Positions 1 through 5,208 of a stretch of DNA of 5,332 nucleotides are shown here, piece after piece; the stretch's first letter is position 1, and the number at the start of each line of letters is the position of its first letter. The stretch comes from Pseudomonadota bacterium (GTDB lineage Bacteria; Pseudomonadota; Alphaproteobacteria; Rhizobiales; Xanthobacteraceae). Where the stretch lies: assembly GCA_021779635.1 (NCBI GenBank), contig JAJYAH010000544.1, positions 1 to 5,332 of the forward strand, read 5' to 3'. Made by a program: the position numbers and the translations under genes. The notes under the pieces are model-generated. The model saw only the letters and a program-made list of their open reading frames with translations. It was not told the DNA's origin and searched no databases.

Positions 1-1173
1 CAGCGTAATCGCCAGCACCACGCCTGGCAGCAGACCGCCCGTGAACAAGGCGGCAATCGATACTCCCGTTACCGAGCCGATGGTGATCAGCACCAGGCTT
101 GGCGGAATGGTTTCGGTCTGCGCGCCGGTGGCCGCGAGCAGGGCGACGAGATCGCCCGGTCTGGCACCGCGCAGCTTCATTTCCGGAAACAGCACCGGCG
201 CCACGGCGGCCATATCGGCGGCCTTGGAGCCCGATATGCCCGACACCAGATACATCGCGCCGACCAGCACGTAATGCAGTCCGCCGCGGACATGACCGAG
301 CAAGCTCGCGAGGAACGCGACCATTGCCCGCGCCATTCCGGTCATCTCGATCAGCAGGCCAAGGAAGACGAACAGCGGCACCGACAGCAGGATCAGGTGG
401 CTCATGCCCTCGTCCATGCGGCCGACCAGCACCGTCAAGGGCGTATTCGTCGTCAGCGCCAGGTAGCCATAGGTGGCCAATCCGAACCCGAAGGCGATCG
501 GTATGCCGGCAAACACGCAAAAGCCAGCCACGCCGACGAAGAAAATGATCAGGTTGATATTGCCGAGCGGCTTCAGCCAAGCCTGCAAAAGCCAGAACAC
601 CGCAATCACTGCCGCGACCGACAGGATGGCGCCGAGCACAGTGCGGAAATCGCCCGCGCGCACCAGCCGCAGCAACGCAAACAGCGCCATCAGGCAGATA
701 CCGACCGGCAACGCGGCCGCGCGCCAGCTGTTGAGGATCTGCAACGCCGGCGTGGTGATGAAGCTTTCCTCGTAGGCATAATCGTAGGCCGGCCAGACGA
801 TCATCAGGAGGAATGCCAGCGCGGCGCAGGTCGCAACCAGATCGAGATAGGCGCGCATGGAAGGTCTTGCGCTGGCCACGATAGCGGTCATCCGCATGTG
901 CTCGGCGCGGCGGAACGCCACCGCGGCCCCCCCCATCGCCAGCCACAGGAACAGGATGGAGGCCAGTTCGTCCGACCAGATCAATGGGCTATGCAGCCCG
1001 TAACGGGCCACGACGCCCGCGAACAGGATGACGATCTCGGCCACGACCAGAAGTGCCGCCGGGATCTCAACCAGCATTCCCAGGACATGTTCGACGGTCG
1101 CCAAGGCCGGACGGCGGCGAGGGGACTGAGCCACCTCGCCGGCCATGCGCTCGGTCAGTTCGGCATCAGCCAT
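1..1173 (-). CDS. dctQM: TRAP transporter fused small/large permease (DctQM), 3' end outside window
   Basis: This is the membrane part of a tripartite ATP-independent periplasmic (TRAP) transporter, which imports a (usually carboxylate) substrate delivered by DctP using an ion gradient. The frame stays open for 391 residues from ATG 1173 to the window edge. Residues about 30-170 form a DctQ-like four-helix domain with its signature at 66-95 (WSDELA, FLWLAMGG, AFRRAEHMRM). A linking helix at about 178-198 leads into a DctM domain from about 205, which includes the highly typical stretch GISGSKAADMAAVAPVLFPE at 312-331 and TETIPPS at 353-359. DctM alone is usually about 425 residues, so roughly 200 or more are missing beyond the window. 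The start is supported by AGGGG (1179-1183) 5 nt upstream. The gene lies 37 nt downstream of dctP, so the two are almost certainly an operon. A run of eight G (coding strand, 927-934) lies in the DctQ part. Substrate cannot be told from the sequence. Confidence 0.93.
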   Translation of the reverse strand, partial: MADAELTERMAGEVAQSPRRRPALATVEHVLGMLVEIPAALLVVAEIVILFAGVVARYGLHSPLIWSDELASILFLWLAMGGAAVAFRRAEHMRMTAIVASARPSMRAYLDLVATCAALAFLLMIVWPAYDYAYEESFITTPALQILNSWRAAALPVGICLMALFALLRLVRAGDFRTVLGAILSVAAVIAVFWLLQAWLKPLGNINLIIFFVGVAGFCVFAGIPIAFGFGLATYGYLALTTNTPLTVLVGRMDEGMSHLILLSVPLFVFLGLLIEMTGMARAMVAFLASLLGHVRGGLHYVLVGAMYLVSGISGSKAADMAAVAPVLFPEMKLRGARPGDLVALLAATGAQTETIPPSLVLITIGSVTGVSIAALFTGGLLPGVVLAITL

Positions 1174-1210
1174 GACAACCCCTGCACTCAGGGCATGATC
1201 CGGGATCGCG

Positions 1211-2233
1211 TTACGACAGCTTGCCGACGGACTTTTCGAGCAACGCCCAGGCATGGTCGCCGTATTTACCCTTCCATTCCGCATAGAACCCGGCCGAACG
1301 CAACTTCTCCCGGAACGGCGTCACGTCTGGCTGATTGAACAACAACCCTTTGGACTCCAGTTCTCCACGGAGGCTGGCGTTCAGCTTGGCGGTATCCTCG
1401 CGCTCCTTCAGCGCCGCGGCGTTGATGTTTTTGGCGACGATGGCGCGAATGTCGTCGGGCACCTTCTCCCAGGCGCGCCGATTGGCGAGGAACCAGAAAC
1501 CGTCCCACATGTGATTGGTCAGCGAGCAATATTTCTGCACCTCATAGAGCTTCGCCGTCGAAATCAGCGCCAGCGGATTCTCCTGGCCTTCGACAATCTT
1601 GGTCTGCAGCGCCGAATAGACCTCGCTGAAATTGATCGAGGCCGGAGAGGCGTCGAACGCCCTGAACATCGAGGTCCAGAGCGGGGAGACCGGCACGCGG
1701 ATCTTGAAGCCCTTGTAGTCGTCGGGGCTGTTGATCGCCTTGGTCGAGGACGTGGTCTGGCGGAAGCCGTTGTCCCAGATCCTGTCCATCGCCACGAGAT
1801 TGGCCTTGGCGATTTCACCACGCACATAGGCGCCGAGATCGCCGTCCATCGCCTTCCATACCGTGTCGTAGTCCGGGAACGCAAAGCCGATGCCGTTAAT
1901 CGAGGCTGCCGGAACCAGCGTGGCCAGGATCAGGCCGGACAATGTGAAGAACTCGATGCCTCCAGACCGAATCTGGCTCAGCATGTCGGTATCCGACCCG
2001 AGCTGGTTATTCGGGAAAACCTGCAGGTCGAACCGGCCATGGGTCTCGGCCTTGATCGCACCCGACATCTCCTTGGCGCGCACGTTCATCGGATGGGAGT
2101 CCGGCGCGTTGTTGGCATATTTGTAGGTAAATTCGGCTGTCTCGGCGCGTGCGATCATCGGCGCGCCAAGCCCGCCGCCCAGCACGGCAGAAGCAGCGGA
2201 TGCCTTGAGAAGCGTGCGTCGTGAAAATCTCAT
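1211..2233 (-). CDS. dctP: TRAP transporter solute-binding protein DctP, Tat-exported
   Basis: This is the periplasmic receptor that captures the substrate and hands it to the DctQM permease. With the start at 2233 it is 340 residues, the usual family size. The N-terminus carries a twin-arginine motif SRRTLLK (4-10), an Ala/Gly-rich h-region and a likely cleavage site ARA|E after residue 30. The mature protein shows the DctP pattern: FPNNQLGSDTDML (73-85), NGFRQTT (155-161), GFKIRVP (175-181) and VEGQENPL (214-221). Arg158, Arg179 and Asn219 are spaced as the ligand-contacting Arg127, Arg147 and Asn187 of Haemophilus SiaP, which implies a carboxylate ligand; this mapping is by eye. An in-frame ATG at 2275 would add 14 residues, but 2233 has AAGGGA 8 nt upstream and places the RR motif near the N-terminus, so I prefer it. 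The gene has its own promoter at 2326-2354 and is followed by dctQM. Confidence 0.93.
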   Translation of the reverse strand: MRFSRRTLLKASAASAVLGGGLGAPMIARAETAEFTYKYANNAPDSHPMNVRAKEMSGAIKAETHGRFDLQVFPNNQLGSDTDMLSQIRSGGIEFFTLSGLILATLVPAASINGIGFAFPDYDTVWKAMDGDLGAYVRGEIAKANLVAMDRIWDNGFRQTTSSTKAINSPDDYKGFKIRVPVSPLWTSMFRAFDASPASINFSEVYSALQTKIVEGQENPLALISTAKLYEVQKYCSLTNHMWDGFWFLANRRAWEKVPDDIRAIVAKNINAAALKEREDTAKLNASLRGELESKGLLFNQPDVTPFREKLRSAGFYAEWKGKYGDHAWALLEKSVGKLS

Positions 2234-2241
2234 CTGGCGTT

Positions 2242-2247
2242 TCCCTT
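2242..2247 (-). promoter_or_regulatory. ribosome binding site deciding the dctP start
   Basis: The coding strand reads AAGGGA, 8 nt before ATG 2233. The upstream in-frame ATG at 2275 has only a poorly placed AGG, so this site favours the shorter protein. Confidence 0.6.
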
Positions 2248-2325
2248 GAGGCTTGTTGTTGTTTTGAGATGCCATCCTATACGGACCTGATGCCGCGGGG
2301 TCATCATCGATCTCGATCTCGCGCG

Positions 2326-2354
2326 TTTATAGGTGGCTCAAAGTGAACGCCCAA
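2326..2354 (-). promoter_or_regulatory. sigma70-type promoter of the dctP-dctQM operon
   Basis: On the minus strand a -35 box TTGGGC (2354-2349) is separated by exactly 17 bp from a -10 box TATAAA (2331-2326). Transcription would start near 2319, giving a leader of about 85 nt to the preferred dctP start at 2233. The 16-bp palindrome at 2355-2370 directly abuts the -35 box. The insertion sequence ends 43 bp further upstream, so this promoter survived the insertion. The prediction comes from consensus matching only. Confidence 0.5.
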
Positions 2355-2370
2355 GCCAAATTGATTTGGC
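2355..2370. promoter_or_regulatory. palindromic candidate operator upstream of dctP promoter
   Basis: GCCAAATTGATTTGGC is a perfect inverted repeat with 7-bp arms (GCCAAAT/ATTTGGC) around a 2-bp centre. It sits immediately upstream of the predicted -35 box, with its centre near -43. That is where a dimeric activator touching RNA polymerase, or a repressor, would bind. The cognate regulator is not in the window and the family cannot be named. Catabolic TRAP operons are commonly controlled by local regulators, so a regulatory role is an inference from position and symmetry. Confidence 0.45.
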
Positions 2371-2405
2371 AGGAATTGCACCTAAATATCTGATCTAATT
2401 ATAGA

Positions 2406-2413
2406 TATAAATA
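2406..2413. repeat. target site duplication, left copy
   Basis: TATAAATA lies directly outside the left inverted repeat and is identical to 5121-5128 outside the right one. Eight base pairs is the duplication length known for IS1595-family transposition. Confidence 0.93.
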
Positions 2414-2444
2414 GGCGATGTTTCACTTCACAAACCCAATAGAA
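2414..2444. repeat. IS1595-family terminal inverted repeat, left
   Basis: This 31-bp end begins GGCGATGTTTCACTTCACAA. It matches the reverse complement of 5090-5120 at 27 of 31 positions; the mismatches fall at positions 16, 20, 26 and 27, and the outer 15 bp are identical. The end lies 23 bp beyond the stop codon of the last cargo gene. Confidence 0.95.
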
Positions 2445-2467
2445 CATACGCCTCTAAGTGACTGATT

Positions 2468-2665
2468 TTAGCGGTCTTTAGCGCCGCGTCCGCACTCGTC
2501 CATGCGAACTGCATCGGGTCCAGTCAGCGCCGGAGCTATTCCGGGACGCCAAACCCGGTCTACAAATTCTTGGCAGGTCTCGCCCTTGTTGGGCGGCCCA
2601 AGCGTTAGCCAAATGAGCAGGAACATCGCCCCAAGGAACAGGACCGCGATGCGAATTTCCTTCAC
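2468..2665 (-). CDS. small single-pass membrane protein, IS passenger (unknown function)
   Basis: This is a 65-residue protein that I do not recognise. Residues about 5-23 form one hydrophobic helix (IRIAVLFLGAMFLLIWLTLG) after a short positively charged start. A soluble tail of about 42 residues follows, with two cysteines (31 and 58) that could pair if the tail faces the periplasm. The start is GTG, and its first bases overlap the stop of the 61-aa gene in the sequence GTGA, so translation is probably coupled; no separate ribosome binding site is seen. It is the last gene of the element, ending 54 nt before its left boundary. The coupled start and sensible membrane topology argue for a real gene, but its short length keeps confidence moderate. 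Confidence 0.55.
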   Translation of the reverse strand: MKEIRIAVLFLGAMFLLIWLTLGPPNKGETCQEFVDRVWRPGIAPALTGPDAVRMDECGRGAKDR

Positions 2666-2847
2666 GGCTTCGCGCCGGGCTTCCGTGGCTTCACCACGGC
2701 CTTAAAGGCGCGGTCCGCGCCTTCCCGCGTCTTATCCGCACCAGCCTCATCAGCGGCCTCTAGGAACCGTTTGTATTGTTCGGGATCGTCGGGCTGCTGG
2801 CGGGTTTTCTGAGATCGAACTGCGGTCTTTTTGCTTCGGGCTTGCAT
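2662..2847 (-). CDS. 61-aa small charged protein, IS passenger (unknown function)
   Basis: This is a short hydrophilic protein with a basic N-terminal tail (residues 1-18, rich in Lys/Arg). A helical segment follows with DDPEQYKRFLEAADEAGAD (20-38) and EGADRAFKAVV (42-52), then a basic Pro/Lys-rich end. The DDPEQ-KRF...A...GAD...DRAFK pattern resembles small hypothetical proteins I associate with Bradyrhizobium-group genomes; this is recollection and was not searched. Nothing points to a precise function, although the basic ends would suit nucleic-acid or ribosome contact. The first 88 nt overlap the end of the PIN-domain gene in another frame, and the stop overlaps the GTG of the 65-aa gene. 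A weak AGG lies 8 nt before the ATG. Confidence 0.6.
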   Translation of the reverse strand: MQARSKKTAVRSQKTRQQPDDPEQYKRFLEAADEAGADKTREGADRAFKAVVKPRKPGAKP

Positions 2848-3311
2848 ATGGTCAGCCTGTTTCCAGCTACATCGCCCGATAGTTTAAGCAACCCGAGCGA
2901 TTTGGAGTTTCCGCCGTCAAATGTATGGAACTCAGTGACGCGATAGATGATGGCCGTTGCCAGATGGATGGCATCTGGCGTCGATATGGTCTTTCCGTCG
3001 AATTCCTTGGGCCGCGAAGAATAGTAATCCCGCAAGTCATGAGCCAACTGCGCAATTCTAATATCCATTGCTACCCTGTTCACGCGGCGCTTCAGCATGT
3101 CCGCGAACAGCCTACCCATGCCAACAGGCATCTTCCCATTCAGGACTTCTACAAGCGTGACAACCGAAGTAACGATCTTAACCTCTCGGCGTTTCGATCG
3201 CTCAATGACCTCGCGCACGCCATCCATTTCGCCGGATTTGCGAGTTTCGTCTTGGAGCCATGCTAGGAAAAGACAGCTGTCCCAATAGAATATTGGCTCA
3301 TTGCCAGCCAT
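2760..3311 (-). CDS. PIN-domain (VapC-like) ribonuclease, putative toxin carried by the IS
   Basis: This 183-residue protein has the PIN-fold acidic residues in the right order: Asp11 in FYWDSCLFLAWL, Glu55 in VTLVEVLNGK, Asp113 in the hallmark TPDAIHLATA (111-120), and Asp132 in FHTFDGG. PIN proteins of this kind are Mg-dependent endoribonucleases, and most VapC members are toxins that cleave tRNA or rRNA and are silenced by a partner antitoxin. The active site looks complete. GGGAG lies 7 nt before the ATG. The start lies inside the end of the upstream 272-aa gene (14-nt overlap), as in antitoxin-toxin pairs. The fold should end near residue 160 (NRLTICKPE); the last 28 or so residues lie in the 88 nt shared with the 61-aa gene and look like an extension. 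Whether it is truly toxic cannot be told from sequence. Confidence 0.88.
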   Translation of the reverse strand: MAGNEPIFYWDSCLFLAWLQDETRKSGEMDGVREVIERSKRREVKIVTSVVTLVEVLNGKMPVGMGRLFADMLKRRVNRVAMDIRIAQLAHDLRDYYSSRPKEFDGKTISTPDAIHLATAIIYRVTEFHTFDGGNSKSLGLLKLSGDVAGNRLTICKPEAKRPQFDLRKPASSPTIPNNTNGS

Positions 3312-4116
3312 CTCGAAGCTCCCGAATGAAAGCTTCGCTACTCAATCCACCAGTAATATCAGGTGCACGGCCGCGCAAATCATCCCAATCTGGCAACTCG
3401 GAATCAGGCTGAAACGGTTCGATGCCAGTTACGGCGACCTGGTGCGGGAAGGTTGCCCCGGAGCGATAGTGCATAGTCCCGTATATTTCGACGCGCCTGC
3501 CAACCGCCGCTACCGCATCGTCATATAGCCTCGCCGGGAAATGGCAGCTTATTTTGCGAGGTCCGACGACGGGATACACATAGAAAACGTTTGCGCCATG
3601 ATGCAGGTTTATCTGCTCAAGCATTCCCTCGATTGCACCTTCGCACTCTTCATCTATGGCCAGCGCTTCATCAACTTTGGTCAAGACCTTTGGAGTCAGG
3701 TCGAAGCGATGGTCATTAAAAAGCAGCGTTACATTGGCGACGGTTTTACCCACGGGCTTTGCGAGACCTCTAATGTCTTCAAGCAAGTCGGCATCTAGGC
3801 CGGAAAGGTCGCTTCCATTTTCGAGGGCCGTCGTGACGCGAACAAGACTTTCCACGATGGCACGTCCGACATATGGATGCTTAGGAAGTGCTTGCGGTTC
3901 TAGCACGATTCTGACCGGGCTTTTGTAGGAAAGCTCGGCAATCCGATAAAGGGTCGCTAGCTTTCCGTCGCTGGCTTCCCGGTCCAGTTTGGTGATGGTG
4001 CCGCTAAGGTGCTGAAGCTGGTTCATGAACGCGCCAAAGCGCACCTGCCCATCATCTTGGGGCAAGCCCTCTATAATAAGAGTGATCCGGTCATCATCGG
4101 CCATCAACCGCACCAC
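3298..4116 (-). CDS. 272-aa protein of unknown family, candidate antitoxin/partner of the PIN protein
   Basis: I cannot name the family. Three parts are visible: an N-terminal region (about 6-75) with beta-rich and helical stretches (ITLIIEGLP, RFGAFMNQLQHLSGTI, LATLYRIAELSYKSPVRIVLEP); a helical middle (about 82-160); and a beta-rich C-terminal domain (about 160-235) with VFYVYPVVGP, KISCHFPARLYDDAV, GRRVEIYGTMHY and FPHQVAVTGIEPF. A tail follows, LPDWDDLRGRAPDITGGLSS then EAFIRELRDGW. A short motif-rich tail just before an overlapping PIN gene is what one expects of an element that binds and blocks a toxin; this is inference. The protein is much longer than ordinary VapB antitoxins (about 80 residues), and no familiar DNA-binding motif is evident. 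The start GTG 4116 lies 23 nt after the transposase stop and has no clear ribosome binding site; ATG 4104 (residue 5) is an alternative. Confidence 0.8.
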   Translation of the reverse strand: MVRLMADDDRITLIIEGLPQDDGQVRFGAFMNQLQHLSGTITKLDREASDGKLATLYRIAELSYKSPVRIVLEPQALPKHPYVGRAIVESLVRVTTALENGSDLSGLDADLLEDIRGLAKPVGKTVANVTLLFNDHRFDLTPKVLTKVDEALAIDEECEGAIEGMLEQINLHHGANVFYVYPVVGPRKISCHFPARLYDDAVAAVGRRVEIYGTMHYRSGATFPHQVAVTGIEPFQPDSELPDWDDLRGRAPDITGGLSSEAFIRELRDGWQ

Positions 4117-4139
4117 GATTTGAGAGCATCCAAGAGATT

Positions 4140-5057
4140 CTACCCTACGAATGAGTCCCGGTACATAAGCCTTTTGCCAGCTGCACCTTGCACCGCAAGA
4201 GCGGACCGCTCCACGTCGCTAATGCCCAATTTGGCGCGCGTGTTCTGTCGGAAATCGAACTCGGCAAGATAACGGTCAAGATGCTGCTTATCGACGTGCT
4301 GATAGATGCCAACAAGGCCACGCTTCAGAACGGAAAAAAATCCCTCCAACGTGTTCGTATGAGCAATGCCGCGCACCCATTCAAACTTGGAGTGGTCTAC
4401 GGCCTGATGGTCGGCAACGGGCGCAAATTTGTAAACCTGAGCCTGATCTGTGGATAGCGTGCTATCCGGATGAACATGCTGCCGCACCAGACCGACGACG
4501 GTGCGATGATCGAGCGTAGTGGAGCGAATGTCGCCGCCGCGCTCAACCAAACTCATCACGATTGGGTTGTGCGTCTTGCGGCGAAAACCCGCCGGTCGTT
4601 TGGTCTTGCGGGACCGCGCCAGTTCCGTTTCGTCGGCCTCGACGACCTTGCCAAAGCCGCCCAATTGAGCTGGGTTGCCGGGAGCCATGGCGTGGCGGAT
4701 GCGGTGCCCTAGGTGCCAAGCCGTCTTCATACCGCAGCCAAGCATCCGCTGAAGCTGGCGGGTAGAGATGCCTTTCTTGGAGCAACAAAGCAGGTGGATA
4801 GCCTGAAGCCAGAGCCGCAAGGCCAAATGGCTGTCCTCGAAAATGGTGCCGATCCGGACGGTAAACTGCTTCCGGCAGGCATAGCACTTGTATAGGCCGG
4901 GCCGAGTCGTCTTGCCCTGAAGGCGTCCAATCTTGGCGCTATCGGTGTTTTCGCAGTGCGGACAGACGGGACCATTCGGCCAAAGTTCCGCCTCGACGTA
5001 AGCGAATGCCGCTTCTTCGTTCTGGAACCTAGCTTCGGAAAGAACAGATTTGGCCAT
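4140..5057 (-). CDS. tnp: IS1595-family (ISXO2-like) transposase
   Basis: This protein catalyses cut-and-join movement of the element. It is 305 residues and appears intact. The N-terminus holds a zinc ribbon, Cys32-x2-Cys35 and Cys58-x2-Cys61, within CPHC...YKCYACRKQF, followed by the family-typical FTVRIGTIFE (65-74). A helix-turn-helix-like segment KKGISTRQLQRMLGCGMKTA (94-113) is next. The catalytic domain shows VVEADET with Asp142, LSTDQAQVY with Asp204, and HTNTLEGFFSVLKRGL with Asn235/Glu238, the arrangement of the IS1595 DDE/N domain. It ends in DRYLAEFDFRQN (261-272), also family-typical. The start at 5057 is well supported by AAGGGAG 7 nt upstream (5065-5071). The -35 box of the probable promoter sits inside the right inverted repeat. 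The passenger genes follow directly, the first 23 nt after its stop. Confidence 0.96.
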   Translation of the reverse strand: MAKSVLSEARFQNEEAAFAYVEAELWPNGPVCPHCENTDSAKIGRLQGKTTRPGLYKCYACRKQFTVRIGTIFEDSHLALRLWLQAIHLLCCSKKGISTRQLQRMLGCGMKTAWHLGHRIRHAMAPGNPAQLGGFGKVVEADETELARSRKTKRPAGFRRKTHNPIVMSLVERGGDIRSTTLDHRTVVGLVRQHVHPDSTLSTDQAQVYKFAPVADHQAVDHSKFEWVRGIAHTNTLEGFFSVLKRGLVGIYQHVDKQHLDRYLAEFDFRQNTRAKLGISDVERSALAVQGAAGKRLMYRDSFVG

Positions 5058-5080
5058 GGGTTATCTCCCTTGGCTCAGAC

Positions 5081-5107
5081 AGAATCAAATTCTGATGGGT
5101 GTGTCAA
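5081..5107 (-). promoter_or_regulatory. probable transposase promoter, -35 box within the right inverted repeat
   Basis: The minus strand has a perfect -35 hexamer TTGACA (5107-5102) inside the terminal repeat. The best -10 match is GATTCT (5086-5081) at a short 15-bp spacing; a 17-bp spacing would give the poor TTCTGT (5084-5079). The -10 is therefore uncertain, and the promoter is probably weak, as is usual for insertion sequences. It would drive the transposase and, with no terminator visible, the whole cargo. Confidence 0.4.
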
Positions 5108-5120
5108 GTGAAACATCGCC
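5090..5120. repeat. IS1595-family terminal inverted repeat, right
   Basis: Read inward on the minus strand, it begins GGCGATGTTTCACTTGACAC and pairs with 2414-2444 at 27 of 31 positions. It differs from the left end at position 16, which turns TTCACA into the consensus -35 hexamer TTGACA next to the transposase gene. Confidence 0.95.
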
Positions 5121-5128
5121 TATAAATA
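5121..5128. repeat. target site duplication, right copy
   Basis: TATAAATA directly abuts the right inverted repeat and is identical to the left copy at 2406-2413. Confidence 0.93.
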
Positions 5129-5208
5129 TTCCATAATATACCTTATGCGAATCTGCCGGTTTGGCGACAGACGAGGAAGTCAGGCTTGGACCTGAGCCAG
5201 ATGCTTCC

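Larger units (their letters stand above)
2414..5120 (-). mobile_element. complete IS1595-family insertion sequence with four passenger genes
   Basis: The element is 2707 bp. It is bounded by 31-bp inverted repeats starting GGCGATGTTTCACTT and by perfect 8-bp direct repeats TATAAATA, so both ends are defined to the base. It encodes an intact zinc-ribbon plus DDE-type transposase of the IS1595/ISXO2 family at 4140-5057. Four further genes lie on the same strand at 3298-4116, 2760-3311, 2662-2847 and 2468-2665. Ordinary IS1595 members are about 0.7-1.2 kb and hold one gene; larger members with passenger genes are known in this family. Sampled lines of the cargo are near 48% GC against 60-63% in the dct genes, consistent with acquisition from elsewhere. 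The perfect target duplication and intact transposase suggest a fairly recent, possibly still mobile copy. The insertion lies between an enoyl-CoA hydratase gene and the dctP promoter and interrupts neither. Confidence 0.95.

Noticed and set aside
274..1338. Long plus-strand open frame of 354 codons opposite the dctQM and dctP genes.
   Set aside because: Its product is rich in Gln, Arg and His with no recognisable domain, and it is the antisense shadow of a clear TRAP permease. The minus frame gives DctQ and DctM signatures.
1253..2224. Plus-strand open frame of 323 codons opposite dctP.
   Set aside because: It is a high-GC shadow of the binding protein with no domain pattern.
2276..2325. 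Short direct repeats GATCTC and an in-frame upstream ATG at 2275 for dctP.
   Set aside because: Two 6-bp copies are not significant in this composition, and the upstream start lacks a ribosome binding site as good as the one before 2233.
4188..4712. Plus-strand frames opposite the transposase.
   Set aside because: They are antisense to a full DDE/N transposase and have no ribosome binding site or recognisable motif.
5129..5208. Possible terminator hairpin (TCAGG/CCTGA) after the enoyl-CoA hydratase stop.
   Set aside because: The stem is only 5 bp and no T-run follows on the transcribed strand.
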